Assembly: GCF_028369135.1 (NCBI RefSeq)
Contig: NZ_JAPWHW010000031.1
Coordinates: forward strand, 1-38,574
Length of the DNA stretch: 38,574 nucleotides
Reading direction: 5' to 3'
From: Roseovarius sp. ZX-A-9
Lineage (GTDB): Bacteria > Pseudomonadota > Alphaproteobacteria > Rhodobacterales > Rhodobacteraceae
This document shows, piece by piece, positions 23,446-31,186 of the stretch. The notes beneath the pieces were generated by a model. The model saw only the letters and a list, made by a program, of their open reading frames with translations, had not been told where the DNA came from and searched no databases. The position numbers were made by a program, and so were the translations under genes. Within the stretch, counting starts at the first letter, position 1. Each line of letters begins with the position of its first letter.

Positions 23446-23467
23446 GTGCCGGGCTGAAGCCCGGCAC
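23446..23467. terminator. Bidirectional stem-loop between convergent genes
   Basis: GTGCCGGGC (23446-23454), tetraloop TGAA and GCCCGGCAC (23459-23467) form a perfect 9-bp stem 7 bases after the small gene's stop and 22 bases from the end of the convergent methyltransferase. No T-run on either side. Shares its core with the stems at 20320 and 31159. Confidence 0.5.
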
Positions 23468-23489
23468 ATGACCGCCCCCCCATCCATGA

Positions 23490-24113
23490 TCAACGCCTGC
23501 GCGCCACCACGAAATGGCTGGGTGGCTTGGCCGGGTAGTCGCCTGTCTCAAGGATCTCGAACCCGGCGTCCGAAATCATCTCTTCAAGCTGCCTTGTGGT
23601 AAAAAATCCCACATGCGGTGCCTTTCCGACCATCTGCATGACGCGGATCGCCCACCGCAGAAACGGCCACCCACCCCCAAGACAGCCCGATTTCGAGATG
23701 AACAACCCACCCGGTTTGATTTGCGCATGTATCTCGCGCAGGGCTGCCGGGACATCTTCGAGAAGATGCAATATATTGAACGCCAAAACGGTGTCGAAGG
23801 GCGCGGCTGGGGGCTGCAGATCAAAGGCCTGCGTCGTGGCAAAGGTCAAATTTGCCGTGCCCGCCGCCTCAGCCCGGCCTTGCGCGATGCGGATCATCTC
23901 GCCCGAGATGTCTGTGCCTGTGAACTGCGCCACGTCCGGAGCCAGCCGCACCGCCGTCGAGCCTGTACCACAGCCAAGCTCCAGCACCCGGTCTGATGCC
24001 GCCAGGTACTGTCGCGTGCGCCTCATCGTGGTCTCGTAGGCGGTCGTGTCTGCAATCGGCTTCTGCGCGTATTTCGGGGCAATCCTGTCCCAGAATTCGG
24101 CATGCGTGGTCAT
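23490..24113 (-). CDS. Class I SAM-dependent methyltransferase
   Basis: This is a 207-residue methyltransferase with a Rossmann fold. ATG 24113 has AGGAG 7 bases upstream; the ATG directly before it (24116) is only 4 bases away. Motif I is RVLELGCGTGSTAV (about 42-55), the SAM acidic residue is in FTGTDISGEM, motif II/III is FDTVLAFNILHLLEDVP, and the post-motif is LREIHAQIKPGGLFISKSG. The UbiE-like organisation (Methyltransf_11/25) does not reveal the acceptor. It is divergent from a LysR regulator with a palindrome between them, so that regulator probably controls it. Confidence 0.88.
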   Translation of the reverse strand: MTTHAEFWDRIAPKYAQKPIADTTAYETTMRRTRQYLAASDRVLELGCGTGSTAVRLAPDVAQFTGTDISGEMIRIAQGRAEAAGTANLTFATTQAFDLQPPAAPFDTVLAFNILHLLEDVPAALREIHAQIKPGGLFISKSGCLGGGWPFLRWAIRVMQMVGKAPHVGFFTTRQLEEMISDAGFEILETGDYPAKPPSHFVVARRR

Positions 24114-24167
24114 CATCTGTCTCCTGAAATCTGGGGTTCTGGTAAACTGGCGCCGGACCAAAGGTAA

Positions 24168-24196
24168 TTGCATATTTTCGACAGACTGTTATGCAA
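24168..24196. promoter_or_regulatory. Inverted repeat between methyltransferase and LysR genes
   Basis: TTGCATA (24168-24174) and TATGCAA (24190-24196) are perfect 7-bp inverted arms 15 bp apart, followed by a further TGCAT half-site at 24200-24204. The right arm overlaps the LysR start region, an autoregulatory arrangement usual for LysR proteins, which bind interrupted dyads of similar spacing. Confidence 0.45.
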
Positions 24197-25090
24197 AAAT
24201 GCATGAATTGGTCTTCTGTCACCTTTGACTGGAACCAGGTCCGCGCTTTTCTGGCGACCGTGGAACTTGGCTCGCTCTCGGCAGCTGCCCGTGCCCTTGG
24301 CCTGGCGCAACCAACGCTGGGCCGACAGGTCAGCGGGCTTGAGGAGGCGCTGGGCATCGTCCTGTTCGAACGGCGCGGCCGTACGTTGGTGCTCACCGCG
24401 TCCGGGCGCGACCTGCTGGATCATGTCCGCGCAATGGGCGACGCGGCCACCCGGATTTCGCTCACCGCGTCGGGCCACAGTCAGACTATCGCGGGCCAGG
24501 TCCGGATCAGCGCCAGCGATGTGGTTGCCGCGCACCTGCTGCCACCCATTCTTGACAGCCTGCGCAGCGACGCGCCGGGGCTCGAGATCGACATCGTGGC
24601 AACAAACGCAATCAGCGACCTGCGCCGCCGCGAGGCCGATATCGCCATTCGCCATGCGCGCCCTGATCAGCCCGACCTGATCGCGCGGCTTCTGCGCGAC
24701 AGTTGGGCCGGGCTTTATGCCTCAAGACGTTACATCGAGCGGCATGGCAACCCCACACGGCCCCAAGATCTCAACGACGCGGCCTTTGTTGGTTTCGATG
24801 CCGACCACTCTCGGTTGCTCACCGGATTGAACGAGCTCGGCCTCTCGCTGTCGCGGAGCAACATCAAACTGGCCTCGCAAAGCGGCGTCGTCGCCTGGGA
24901 GATGGTGCGACAGGGGTTGGGCATCGGCGTGATGATGCACGACATCGCCGATCCCTGCCCCGAGATCATCCGCCTCCTGCCGGACCTGCCGGTGATCCCC
25001 GTTCCGATCTGGCTGACCACACATCGTGAATTGCACACCAGCCGCCGCATCCGGCTGGTCTTTGACCACCTGGCGGCGGCGCTCAGCTGA
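24191..25090 (+). CDS. LysR-family transcriptional regulator
   Basis: This is a 299-residue LysR-type regulator (ATG 24203 in the same frame is an equal alternative start; neither has a good Shine-Dalgarno). The winged HTH reads FDWNQVRAFLATVELGSLSAAARALGLAQPTLGRQVSGLEEALGIVLFERRGR (about 13-65). The C-terminal effector-binding domain follows from about 95, with VRISASDVVAAHLLPPIL and IRHARPDQPDLIARLL. It is divergent from the methyltransferase; the intervening dyad suggests regulation of both. The effector is unknown. Confidence 0.9.
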   Translation: MQKCMNWSSVTFDWNQVRAFLATVELGSLSAAARALGLAQPTLGRQVSGLEEALGIVLFERRGRTLVLTASGRDLLDHVRAMGDAATRISLTASGHSQTIAGQVRISASDVVAAHLLPPILDSLRSDAPGLEIDIVATNAISDLRRREADIAIRHARPDQPDLIARLLRDSWAGLYASRRYIERHGNPTRPQDLNDAAFVGFDADHSRLLTGLNELGLSLSRSNIKLASQSGVVAWEMVRQGLGIGVMMHDIADPCPEIIRLLPDLPVIPVPIWLTTHRELHTSRRIRLVFDHLAAALS

Positions 25091-25134
25091 AAGGGATCGT
25101 TTGTCTGGCATCGGGCCGGGCCAGCGGCGGGGTA

Positions 25135-25938
25135 CTACCCCTCTTCAATGTCCTGAGCATCGGCTGATGCACACACTAACCGGTAAAGGTGCCAGGTCGC
25201 GTGGCCCAGCAACGGCAACACGATGAACAACCCCAAGAACCCGGGTATCATCGCCACAAAGGTCGTTACCGCCACAAAACCCGCCCAGGCCAGCATCGGG
25301 CCCGGGTTCTGCGTTACCACGCCGATACTGGCGATCATCGCGCTCACGAAATCGACTTCGCGGTCCAGCAACATCGGCAAGGCGACCACTGTAATTGCAT
25401 AGACCAAAAGCGCGAAAATCCCGCCGACGACTGTGCCAACCGCCAGCATACTCAGCCCATTCATCGTCAGAAACACAGCGTAGGAGGACGAGACGTTGGT
25501 CATCACCGACAGTCCCATAAACAGCGCGAAGATCATGTGCGCCAGGAAAAACCAGAACAGGAAAATCATGATGATGATCGCACAGAGCGACGGTAGCTGC
25601 CGTCGCCTCTGATGGGCGATCACACCGAAAATCCAGCGCGCATTCAAAGGCTTGCCCATCTCCAGCTGGCGCGACACTTCGTATAGCCCGACTGCGGCGA
25701 ACGGCCCGAAGAGCGGAAAGCCCACCGCTGCAAACACCAGCCAGTAACTGTGCCCAGTGACCAGCGTGACCCCTGTCAGAACCCAGCCAAAGGCGACATA
25801 GACGCCGGCAAACAGCAGCGCATATCCCGGCGCGCGGCGCATGTCCGCCCAGCCCCGCCGCAACGCCTCGCCCAACATCGCATAGTTGACCGGCCCCAGA
25901 TCAGGTACTCCGATGTCTGTCGCGCGGTTTTCTGTCAT
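25135..25938 (-). CDS. DUF2189 family integral membrane protein
   Basis: This is a 267-residue membrane protein with about six hydrophobic segments (for example YALLFAGVYVAFGWVL, YWLVFAAVGFPLFGPFAAVGL, AIIIMIFLFWFFLAHMIFAL, and GFVAVTTFVAMIPGFLGLFIVLPLLGHATWHLYR at the end). The pattern LGPVNYAMLGEALRRGWADMRRAPGYAL, with GLYEVSRQLEMGKP, and the terminal GHATWHLYR are features of DUF2189. ATG 25938 follows GGGGAG. It is the first gene downstream of the amidase gene on the same strand, 63 bases away. Function unknown. Confidence 0.85.
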   Translation of the reverse strand: MTENRATDIGVPDLGPVNYAMLGEALRRGWADMRRAPGYALLFAGVYVAFGWVLTGVTLVTGHSYWLVFAAVGFPLFGPFAAVGLYEVSRQLEMGKPLNARWIFGVIAHQRRRQLPSLCAIIIMIFLFWFFLAHMIFALFMGLSVMTNVSSSYAVFLTMNGLSMLAVGTVVGGIFALLVYAITVVALPMLLDREVDFVSAMIASIGVVTQNPGPMLAWAGFVAVTTFVAMIPGFLGLFIVLPLLGHATWHLYRLVCASADAQDIEEG

Positions 25939-26001
25939 GGCTCCCCTTCTCGCTTGCCTGCATCAGGTTAGCGGGCGGGTCGTATTGCACAATAAATTTT
26001 T

Positions 26002-27396
26002 TCAGACATTTTTCATCGGCGGACGCACCTGTGGCCAGCCGGTGGCACGGTGATACTGTCCGGCCAATTCCAACAGATCGCGATCCGCACCGCGCCGCCC
26101 AATCAGTTGCAGCCCCATCGGCAAACCGTTCGCACCAAAGCCTGCCGGCACCGCCACCACCGGCAACCCGATCAGGCTGGCAGGCACCACGCATTCCATC
26201 CAGCGGTGATAGCTGTCCATCTCCACGCCATTGATCTGCCGCGGCCACGCCTGGTCATGGGCAAAGGGCCAGACCTGTGCTGTCGGCATTGCCAGCACAT
26301 CATATTGCTCGAACAAGGCATGGGCGGCCAGAAACCACTCTGATCGGATCACGCTGGCGCGGTGCACCTGCATCGCGCTCAGCGCCGCGCCGCGCTCTGC
26401 CTCCCAGATCGCCTCGGGTTTGAGCCGGGCGCGCATGGCCTCATCCGCCAACATCGGCGCCAGCGACGCTCCAACCGCCCAACTGCGCAGGTCGATCCAG
26501 CTCTGCCACAGCGCCTCGCGACTGAATGGCGCGTCCAAATCATGTATCTCGGCCCCCTCGATCGCGCCGAGCGCCGCCTTGCATAGCGGCAATATGCCCG
26601 GCTCGAATGGATATGCACCAACCCAGTCGCCCAGCCACCCGATCCTCCGCCCCACACCGTGCGCCGGTTCCAGCGCGCGGCCATGCGGCAGGCACGGATC
26701 GGGGCCTGCCATCACCTCCAGCAGTAACGCCAGATCATCCGGACTGCGCGCCATCGGGCCGTTCGTCGAAAGCTGATGCAGAAAGGTATCGCCACTGATG
26801 TCGCCCGGCACGGTGCCCCAACTGGGGCGCATGCCATAGATGTTGCACCAGCCCGCCGGGTTGCGCAGGCTGCCCATCATGTCCGACCCGTCGGCCAGCG
26901 ATACCATCCCGTGCGCCAGCGCCACCGCCGCCCCGCCCGACGACCCACCGCAGGTGAGGTTTGCATCATAAGGGTTTGGAGTTGCGCCAAAAACAGGGTT
27001 ATAGGTTTGGCTGCCAAGGCCGAATTCCGGCGTGTTGGTTTTGCCAAGGATGATCGCGCCTGCCGCGCGCATCCGTGCCACGTGCAGATCGTCCTGCAGC
27101 GCCATTTGCCCGGCAAAGAGCGGCGAGCCCTGCGAAGTCGGCAGGCCGCGCGCATTCGCCAGATCCTTGATCGCCACCGGCAGCCCGTGCAGCGCCCCGC
27201 GCGCCTCTGCGCGGTCCGCCATACGCGCCTCCGCCAGAAGATCACCGGCCGATCGGAGCGACACGATGGCATTCGCCGCGCCATTCATCGCCTCGATCCG
27301 TGCCAGCGTTGCGCGCATCAACTCTTCTGCGCCCAACTGACCGCCCGCGATCGCCTCGGCCTGCGCGCAGGCGTCCATGTTCAGAACATCATCCAT
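26002..27396 (-). CDS. Amidase-signature family enzyme
   Basis: This is a 464-residue amidase-signature hydrolase. ATG 27396 has GGGAGGGG upstream. The Ser-cisSer-Lys triad is visible: Lys77 in GLPVAIKDLANARG, cis-Ser152 in TCGGSSGGAAVALA, and nucleophile Ser176 in GSDMMGSLRNPAGWCN. The usual glycine-rich stretch GTDxGGSIRxPA here reads GSDMMGSLRNPA. Enzymes of this family hydrolyse amides such as acetamide, indoleacetamide or urea derivatives, and one branch (GatA) acts on Glu-tRNA(Gln); no gatB or gatC is nearby, so a catabolic amidase is more likely. Cytoplasmic. Substrate not predictable. Confidence 0.88.
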   Translation of the reverse strand: MDDVLNMDACAQAEAIAGGQLGAEELMRATLARIEAMNGAANAIVSLRSAGDLLAEARMADRAEARGALHGLPVAIKDLANARGLPTSQGSPLFAGQMALQDDLHVARMRAAGAIILGKTNTPEFGLGSQTYNPVFGATPNPYDANLTCGGSSGGAAVALAHGMVSLADGSDMMGSLRNPAGWCNIYGMRPSWGTVPGDISGDTFLHQLSTNGPMARSPDDLALLLEVMAGPDPCLPHGRALEPAHGVGRRIGWLGDWVGAYPFEPGILPLCKAALGAIEGAEIHDLDAPFSREALWQSWIDLRSWAVGASLAPMLADEAMRARLKPEAIWEAERGAALSAMQVHRASVIRSEWFLAAHALFEQYDVLAMPTAQVWPFAHDQAWPRQINGVEMDSYHRWMECVVPASLIGLPVVAVPAGFGANGLPMGLQLIGRRGADRDLLELAGQYHRATGWPQVRPPMKNV

Positions 27397-27561
27397 CTAC
27401 GGCCCCTCCCTAGATCCGGCAAACTGCCGCAGCCCTGCCAGCGCAAGAACCGCTATGGCATTGCCCGCGACTTCCCGCACCGTCTGCTTTTACAGTGCCG
27501 TAGGCTCTTTCATCTTTCCAGAAATACCTGATTGCACCGCCACCCAAGGCAGGCGCAAAGC

Positions 27562-28686
27562 TCAGTCGCCCTGCGCCTCGGCGCGGCTCTTGCCGCTGAC
27601 ATTCATCGCCAGTGTCGCGGCCATGAATTGATCAAGATCACCGTCAAGCACGCCCTTGGTGTCGGAGGTCTCATGATTGGTGCGCAAATCCTTCACCATC
27701 TGGTAGGGCTGCAACACATAAGACCGGATCTGGTTGCCCCATCCGGCGTCGCCCTTGCTCTCATGCGCTTCGTTGATCGCGGCATTGCGGCGGTCGAGCT
27801 CCATCTGGTAAAGCCTTGATTTCAGGGCCTTCATGGCGATGTCGCGGTTCTGGTGCTGCGATTTCTCGGAGCTGGTCACGACGATGCCCGTCGGATGGTG
27901 GGTGATGCGCACCGCCGAGTCTGTGGTGTTCACGTGCTGCCCGCCGGCGCCCGAGCTGCGATAGGTGTCGATGCGGATATCGGCCGGGTTCACCTCAATG
28001 TCGATATTGTCGTCCACCACCGGATAAACCCAGACCGAACAGAACGACGTGTGCCGCTTGGCTGCCGAATCGAAGGGCGAGATACGCACCAAACGGTGCA
28101 CGCCCGATTCCGATTTCAACCAGCCATAGGCATTGTGGCCGCTGATCTTGTAAGCGGCGGATTTGATGCCCGCCTCGTCACCCGATTGCTCAGATTGCAG
28201 CTCTACCGTGTAGCCGCGCTTTTCCGCCCAGCGAACATACATCCGGGCCAACATGCTGGCCCAGTCGCAGCTTTCGGTCCCGCCGGCACCGGCGTTGATC
28301 TCGAGGAACGTGTCGTTGCCATCCGCCTCGCCGTTCAGCAGCGCCTCCAGTTCCTTGGCCGCAGCGCGTTTTTTCAGCGCGCGGATGGCGGCCTCGGCCT
28401 CGGCGACCACATCGGCGTCGCCCTCCATCTCGCCCATCTCGATCAGCTCGATATTATCCGACAATTCCTGCTTGATCAGATCATGGGTTTCCAGTGCATC
28501 CACCAGACCCTGACGGTCGCGCATCAGCTTTTGCGCCTCGGCCGGATCATCCCACAGGGTCGGGTCCTCGACCCGCGCATTGAATTCCTCCAGCCTGTGC
28601 TGTGCCGTATCCCAGTCCATCCGCTGCCGCAGAAGCTCCAGCGAGTTTTCGATTTCAGCTGTCAGAGATTGGATTTCCGCGCGCAT
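27562..28686 (-). CDS. prfB: Peptide chain release factor 2 (RF2)
   Basis: RF2 recognises UGA and UAA stop codons and triggers peptide release. From ATG 28686 (AAGGG upstream) the protein has 374 residues, close to the usual length. The stop-recognition motif SPF is in RISPFDSAAKRHTS. The catalytic GGQ is in RSSGAGGQHVNTTDSAVRITH. The frame is open from the start codon and shows no in-frame UGA at the site where E. coli RF2 needs a +1 frameshift, so the classical autoregulation is absent. It lies 100 bases downstream of the molybdopterin oxidoreductase on the same strand. Confidence 0.96.
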   Translation of the reverse strand: MRAEIQSLTAEIENSLELLRQRMDWDTAQHRLEEFNARVEDPTLWDDPAEAQKLMRDRQGLVDALETHDLIKQELSDNIELIEMGEMEGDADVVAEAEAAIRALKKRAAAKELEALLNGEADGNDTFLEINAGAGGTESCDWASMLARMYVRWAEKRGYTVELQSEQSGDEAGIKSAAYKISGHNAYGWLKSESGVHRLVRISPFDSAAKRHTSFCSVWVYPVVDDNIDIEVNPADIRIDTYRSSGAGGQHVNTTDSAVRITHHPTGIVVTSSEKSQHQNRDIAMKALKSRLYQMELDRRNAAINEAHESKGDAGWGNQIRSYVLQPYQMVKDLRTNHETSDTKGVLDGDLDQFMAATLAMNVSGKSRAEAQGD

Positions 28687-28786
28687 GTACCGGCCCTTGT
28701 TTTGTTGTGTCCGGGTGTAACTCAGCTGTCGGGCACGGGCAAGATGCGCCGCGCGGCCACCTGCAAGGGCAGAACAGCCGCGACGC

Positions 28787-31066
28787 TCAGAGCCGCGCCA
28801 CCTCGCACCAGCCAGAGCGCAGCGGGATCGATCCGGTGAGAGGATCACAATGATCGGTGTCCATCGCGAGGTTGATATTCGCAGCCATCGCATCGCTCGC
28901 GTCATAGGGAGCGTCCTTGCCACCCGGCACCCACCATCCATGCTGCGCCACGACGCTGCCCGGCACCTGCGCGGCGCTCAGCTTGGCCTGGGCAATGAAG
29001 CGCCCCTTGGACGTGGTCACGCGCACCCAGTCGCCATCGACGATGCCGCGAACCTCGGCCACGTCTGGGGCCATTTCCAGCGGCGGATTGGGTTGCAACC
29101 GGCGCAGGGACGCGATGTTGCGGTGTTGCGAATGGCAGAATGTCACGGATTTGGCACTGCTCAGGCGCACCGGATAGCCCGGGGGCGGCAGCATCATGTC
29201 CTCAGCCCGCCAGACCGGCAGCGGTGTCAGCCCGGCCCGGCGGATCTGTTCCGAATAAATCTCGATCAGCCCGCTGGGCGTCGGAAATCCGTGCGTCTCA
29301 TGGGCGCGCAGCGGCACTTCGCCCGCAACCTGCACACCCTCAGGCGCGGCGCGCAGGGCCTGCAGGCTGACGCCGCTGCCCTCCAGCAAATGCGCATGGC
29401 CCGCTTCCTCGTCGCAGCCGAACATGATATCGGCCATGCTCAACCGCTCTGCCAGTGCCAGAGCGATCTGCACATCGCTTCGAGACTCTCCCACAGGTTC
29501 GACGACGACCGGACGCAACTGCACCCGGCGCAACCCGTCCAACGAGGCATCGAAGCCGTGCCGCAAGCCACCGCGCTCCCACGACGTCGCGGCGGGCAAC
29601 ACGATATCGGCATATTCGGCGGTCGCGTTCAGAAAGAAATCGGCATGGACATGCAATTCCAGCGCATGGAATGCCACCTTGGCCGCGTCGGCGTCCGGTT
29701 GTGCCGCCAGCAGATTGCCCCCAAACGACACCAGCGCGCGCACCGGGTAAGGCTGCTGCGTGCTTGCGGCGCGGTAGACATCGCGCGCCGTGACCCAGCC
29801 CTGATTGCCCGACCCCATCGGGCGCGCATCGCGGCCCAGCCCTTTGGCCTTCTGTGCATCGCTTAGCAGATCAAGGCCGGAAATGTCATTGAATGGCGCC
29901 GCCGTGCCCGGCACATTGCCACCGGGCTGACCGTAATGCCCGGTCAGCGCATAGAGGATCGACAGCGCCCGGTCGGTCTGGCTGGCCGTCCTGCTCTGCC
30001 CGACGCCGTTCCATGCAAAATACGACAGGGCCTGCGCGGCACCGATCATCTGCGCCGCCTGTTCCAGCGCGGCCTGATCGACCCCAGTCTCTTCGGCCAC
30101 GCTGGCCGGATCATGCGGTGCCACCACGTCCTGCAGCAGGCTCAGCGCCGTGGAACAGGCGATACCTTCCACCACCGCCCGCCCCAAAAGCTGCACCGGC
30201 CCGCACCAGTCGCGGGCCTGCGCATCGTACTCCACCGTGCCGCCATCCGGCCCCAGCGCCAGTACGCCGCCTGCCGCGTCGCGCAACAGGTCGCCAGTAT
30301 CGTCTCGCACCAGCGCCGCCGCGTTGGTCCAGCGCGCGGTGAACGCCGCATCGAACGCACCATCGCGCAGCAGGATATGTATGAGCCCGAGCGCCAGAGC
30401 CTGATCCGTCCCCGGCCGCAACCGCAGCCAGCAATCGGCGCGGCGCGCATAGAGGATCGCGCGCGGGTCCACCACGATCAGCTTCGCACCGCGTTTCATC
30501 GCCTTTTGCATCTCGACCGAACGCGCCAGCCATGTCGCCGCAGGGTTATGGCCCCAGAGCAGCATGCAATCGCTGCGCGCATGATCCGGCGTGCCCATGT
30601 CGGTGCCATAGGTCAGACGGCTGACGTAATCCTTGTGCCAGTTGCAGATTTCGGTGGCATAGATGTTGTTTGGGCTGCCAAAGCCGCGAATAAACCGTTC
30701 CACCCAGAAGATCCCGTCGGACATATGCGTGCCACTTGGCGTGGTCACGGAAAACGCCACCTGCTCGGGGCCATGGGCATCACGGATCTCGCCGAGCTTT
30801 GTCGCGATCTCGTCCAATGCGGTGTCCCAGCTGATCCGTTGCCAACGCGCCGGTGTCTCGCCTTTGGGAGAGATGCGCCGAATCGGGTGGGTCAGGCGAT
30901 CCTTGTGATAGACCAGTTCGGGCGCTGCGCGGCCCTTGGGGCACAGTTTCTGGCCGCTGGGATGATCCGGGTCGGGCGCGATCTCGACCAGGCGGCCATC
31001 CTCGACATGAGCGATACAGCCGCAGCGTGAGCGGCACTGGGTGCAGAAGGCAGGGATTTTTTCCAT
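28787..31066 (-). CDS. Molybdopterin oxidoreductase (single-subunit, 4Fe-4S)
   Basis: This is a 759-residue enzyme of the DMSO reductase superfamily that binds a molybdenum bis-pyranopterin cofactor. MEKIPAFCTQCRSRCGC and QKLCPKG supply the N-terminal [4Fe-4S] ligands Cys8, Cys11, Cys15 and Cys42. YATEICNWHKD (Cys141) is at the position of a possible Mo-ligating cysteine. LLWGHNPAATW and GAKLIVVDPRAILYARRADCWLRLRPGTDQALALG match cofactor-binding regions, and the C-terminal domain (about 640-750) is the molybdopterin dinucleotide-binding domain. No Tat signal, so cytoplasmic; no partner subunit gene nearby. It sits between mrcA and prfB. The family includes nitrate reductases, formate dehydrogenases and polysulfide/thiosulfate reductases; the substrate cannot be told. 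Confidence 0.88.
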   Translation of the reverse strand: MEKIPAFCTQCRSRCGCIAHVEDGRLVEIAPDPDHPSGQKLCPKGRAAPELVYHKDRLTHPIRRISPKGETPARWQRISWDTALDEIATKLGEIRDAHGPEQVAFSVTTPSGTHMSDGIFWVERFIRGFGSPNNIYATEICNWHKDYVSRLTYGTDMGTPDHARSDCMLLWGHNPAATWLARSVEMQKAMKRGAKLIVVDPRAILYARRADCWLRLRPGTDQALALGLIHILLRDGAFDAAFTARWTNAAALVRDDTGDLLRDAAGGVLALGPDGGTVEYDAQARDWCGPVQLLGRAVVEGIACSTALSLLQDVVAPHDPASVAEETGVDQAALEQAAQMIGAAQALSYFAWNGVGQSRTASQTDRALSILYALTGHYGQPGGNVPGTAAPFNDISGLDLLSDAQKAKGLGRDARPMGSGNQGWVTARDVYRAASTQQPYPVRALVSFGGNLLAAQPDADAAKVAFHALELHVHADFFLNATAEYADIVLPAATSWERGGLRHGFDASLDGLRRVQLRPVVVEPVGESRSDVQIALALAERLSMADIMFGCDEEAGHAHLLEGSGVSLQALRAAPEGVQVAGEVPLRAHETHGFPTPSGLIEIYSEQIRRAGLTPLPVWRAEDMMLPPPGYPVRLSSAKSVTFCHSQHRNIASLRRLQPNPPLEMAPDVAEVRGIVDGDWVRVTTSKGRFIAQAKLSAAQVPGSVVAQHGWWVPGGKDAPYDASDAMAANINLAMDTDHCDPLTGSIPLRSGWCEVARL

Positions 31067-31158
31067 GGGGCGATCTTGGCACCGGCGCGGCAAAAGACAA
31101 GCGGAAGGTGAAAAGCGCCTCGGATTTGACGGCCGAGGCAAGCTTGCACGGAGTGCGA

Positions 31159-31176
31159 GCCGGGCAAAAGCCCGGC
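31159..31176. terminator. Stem-loop after mrcA (GCCGGGC family)
   Basis: GCCGGGC (31159-31165), loop AAAA and GCCCGGC (31170-31176) form a perfect 7-bp stem 11 bases beyond the mrcA stop. No long T-run. Third copy of the stem also seen at 20320 and 23446. Confidence 0.45.
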
Positions 31177-31186
31177 CTGTGATGGA

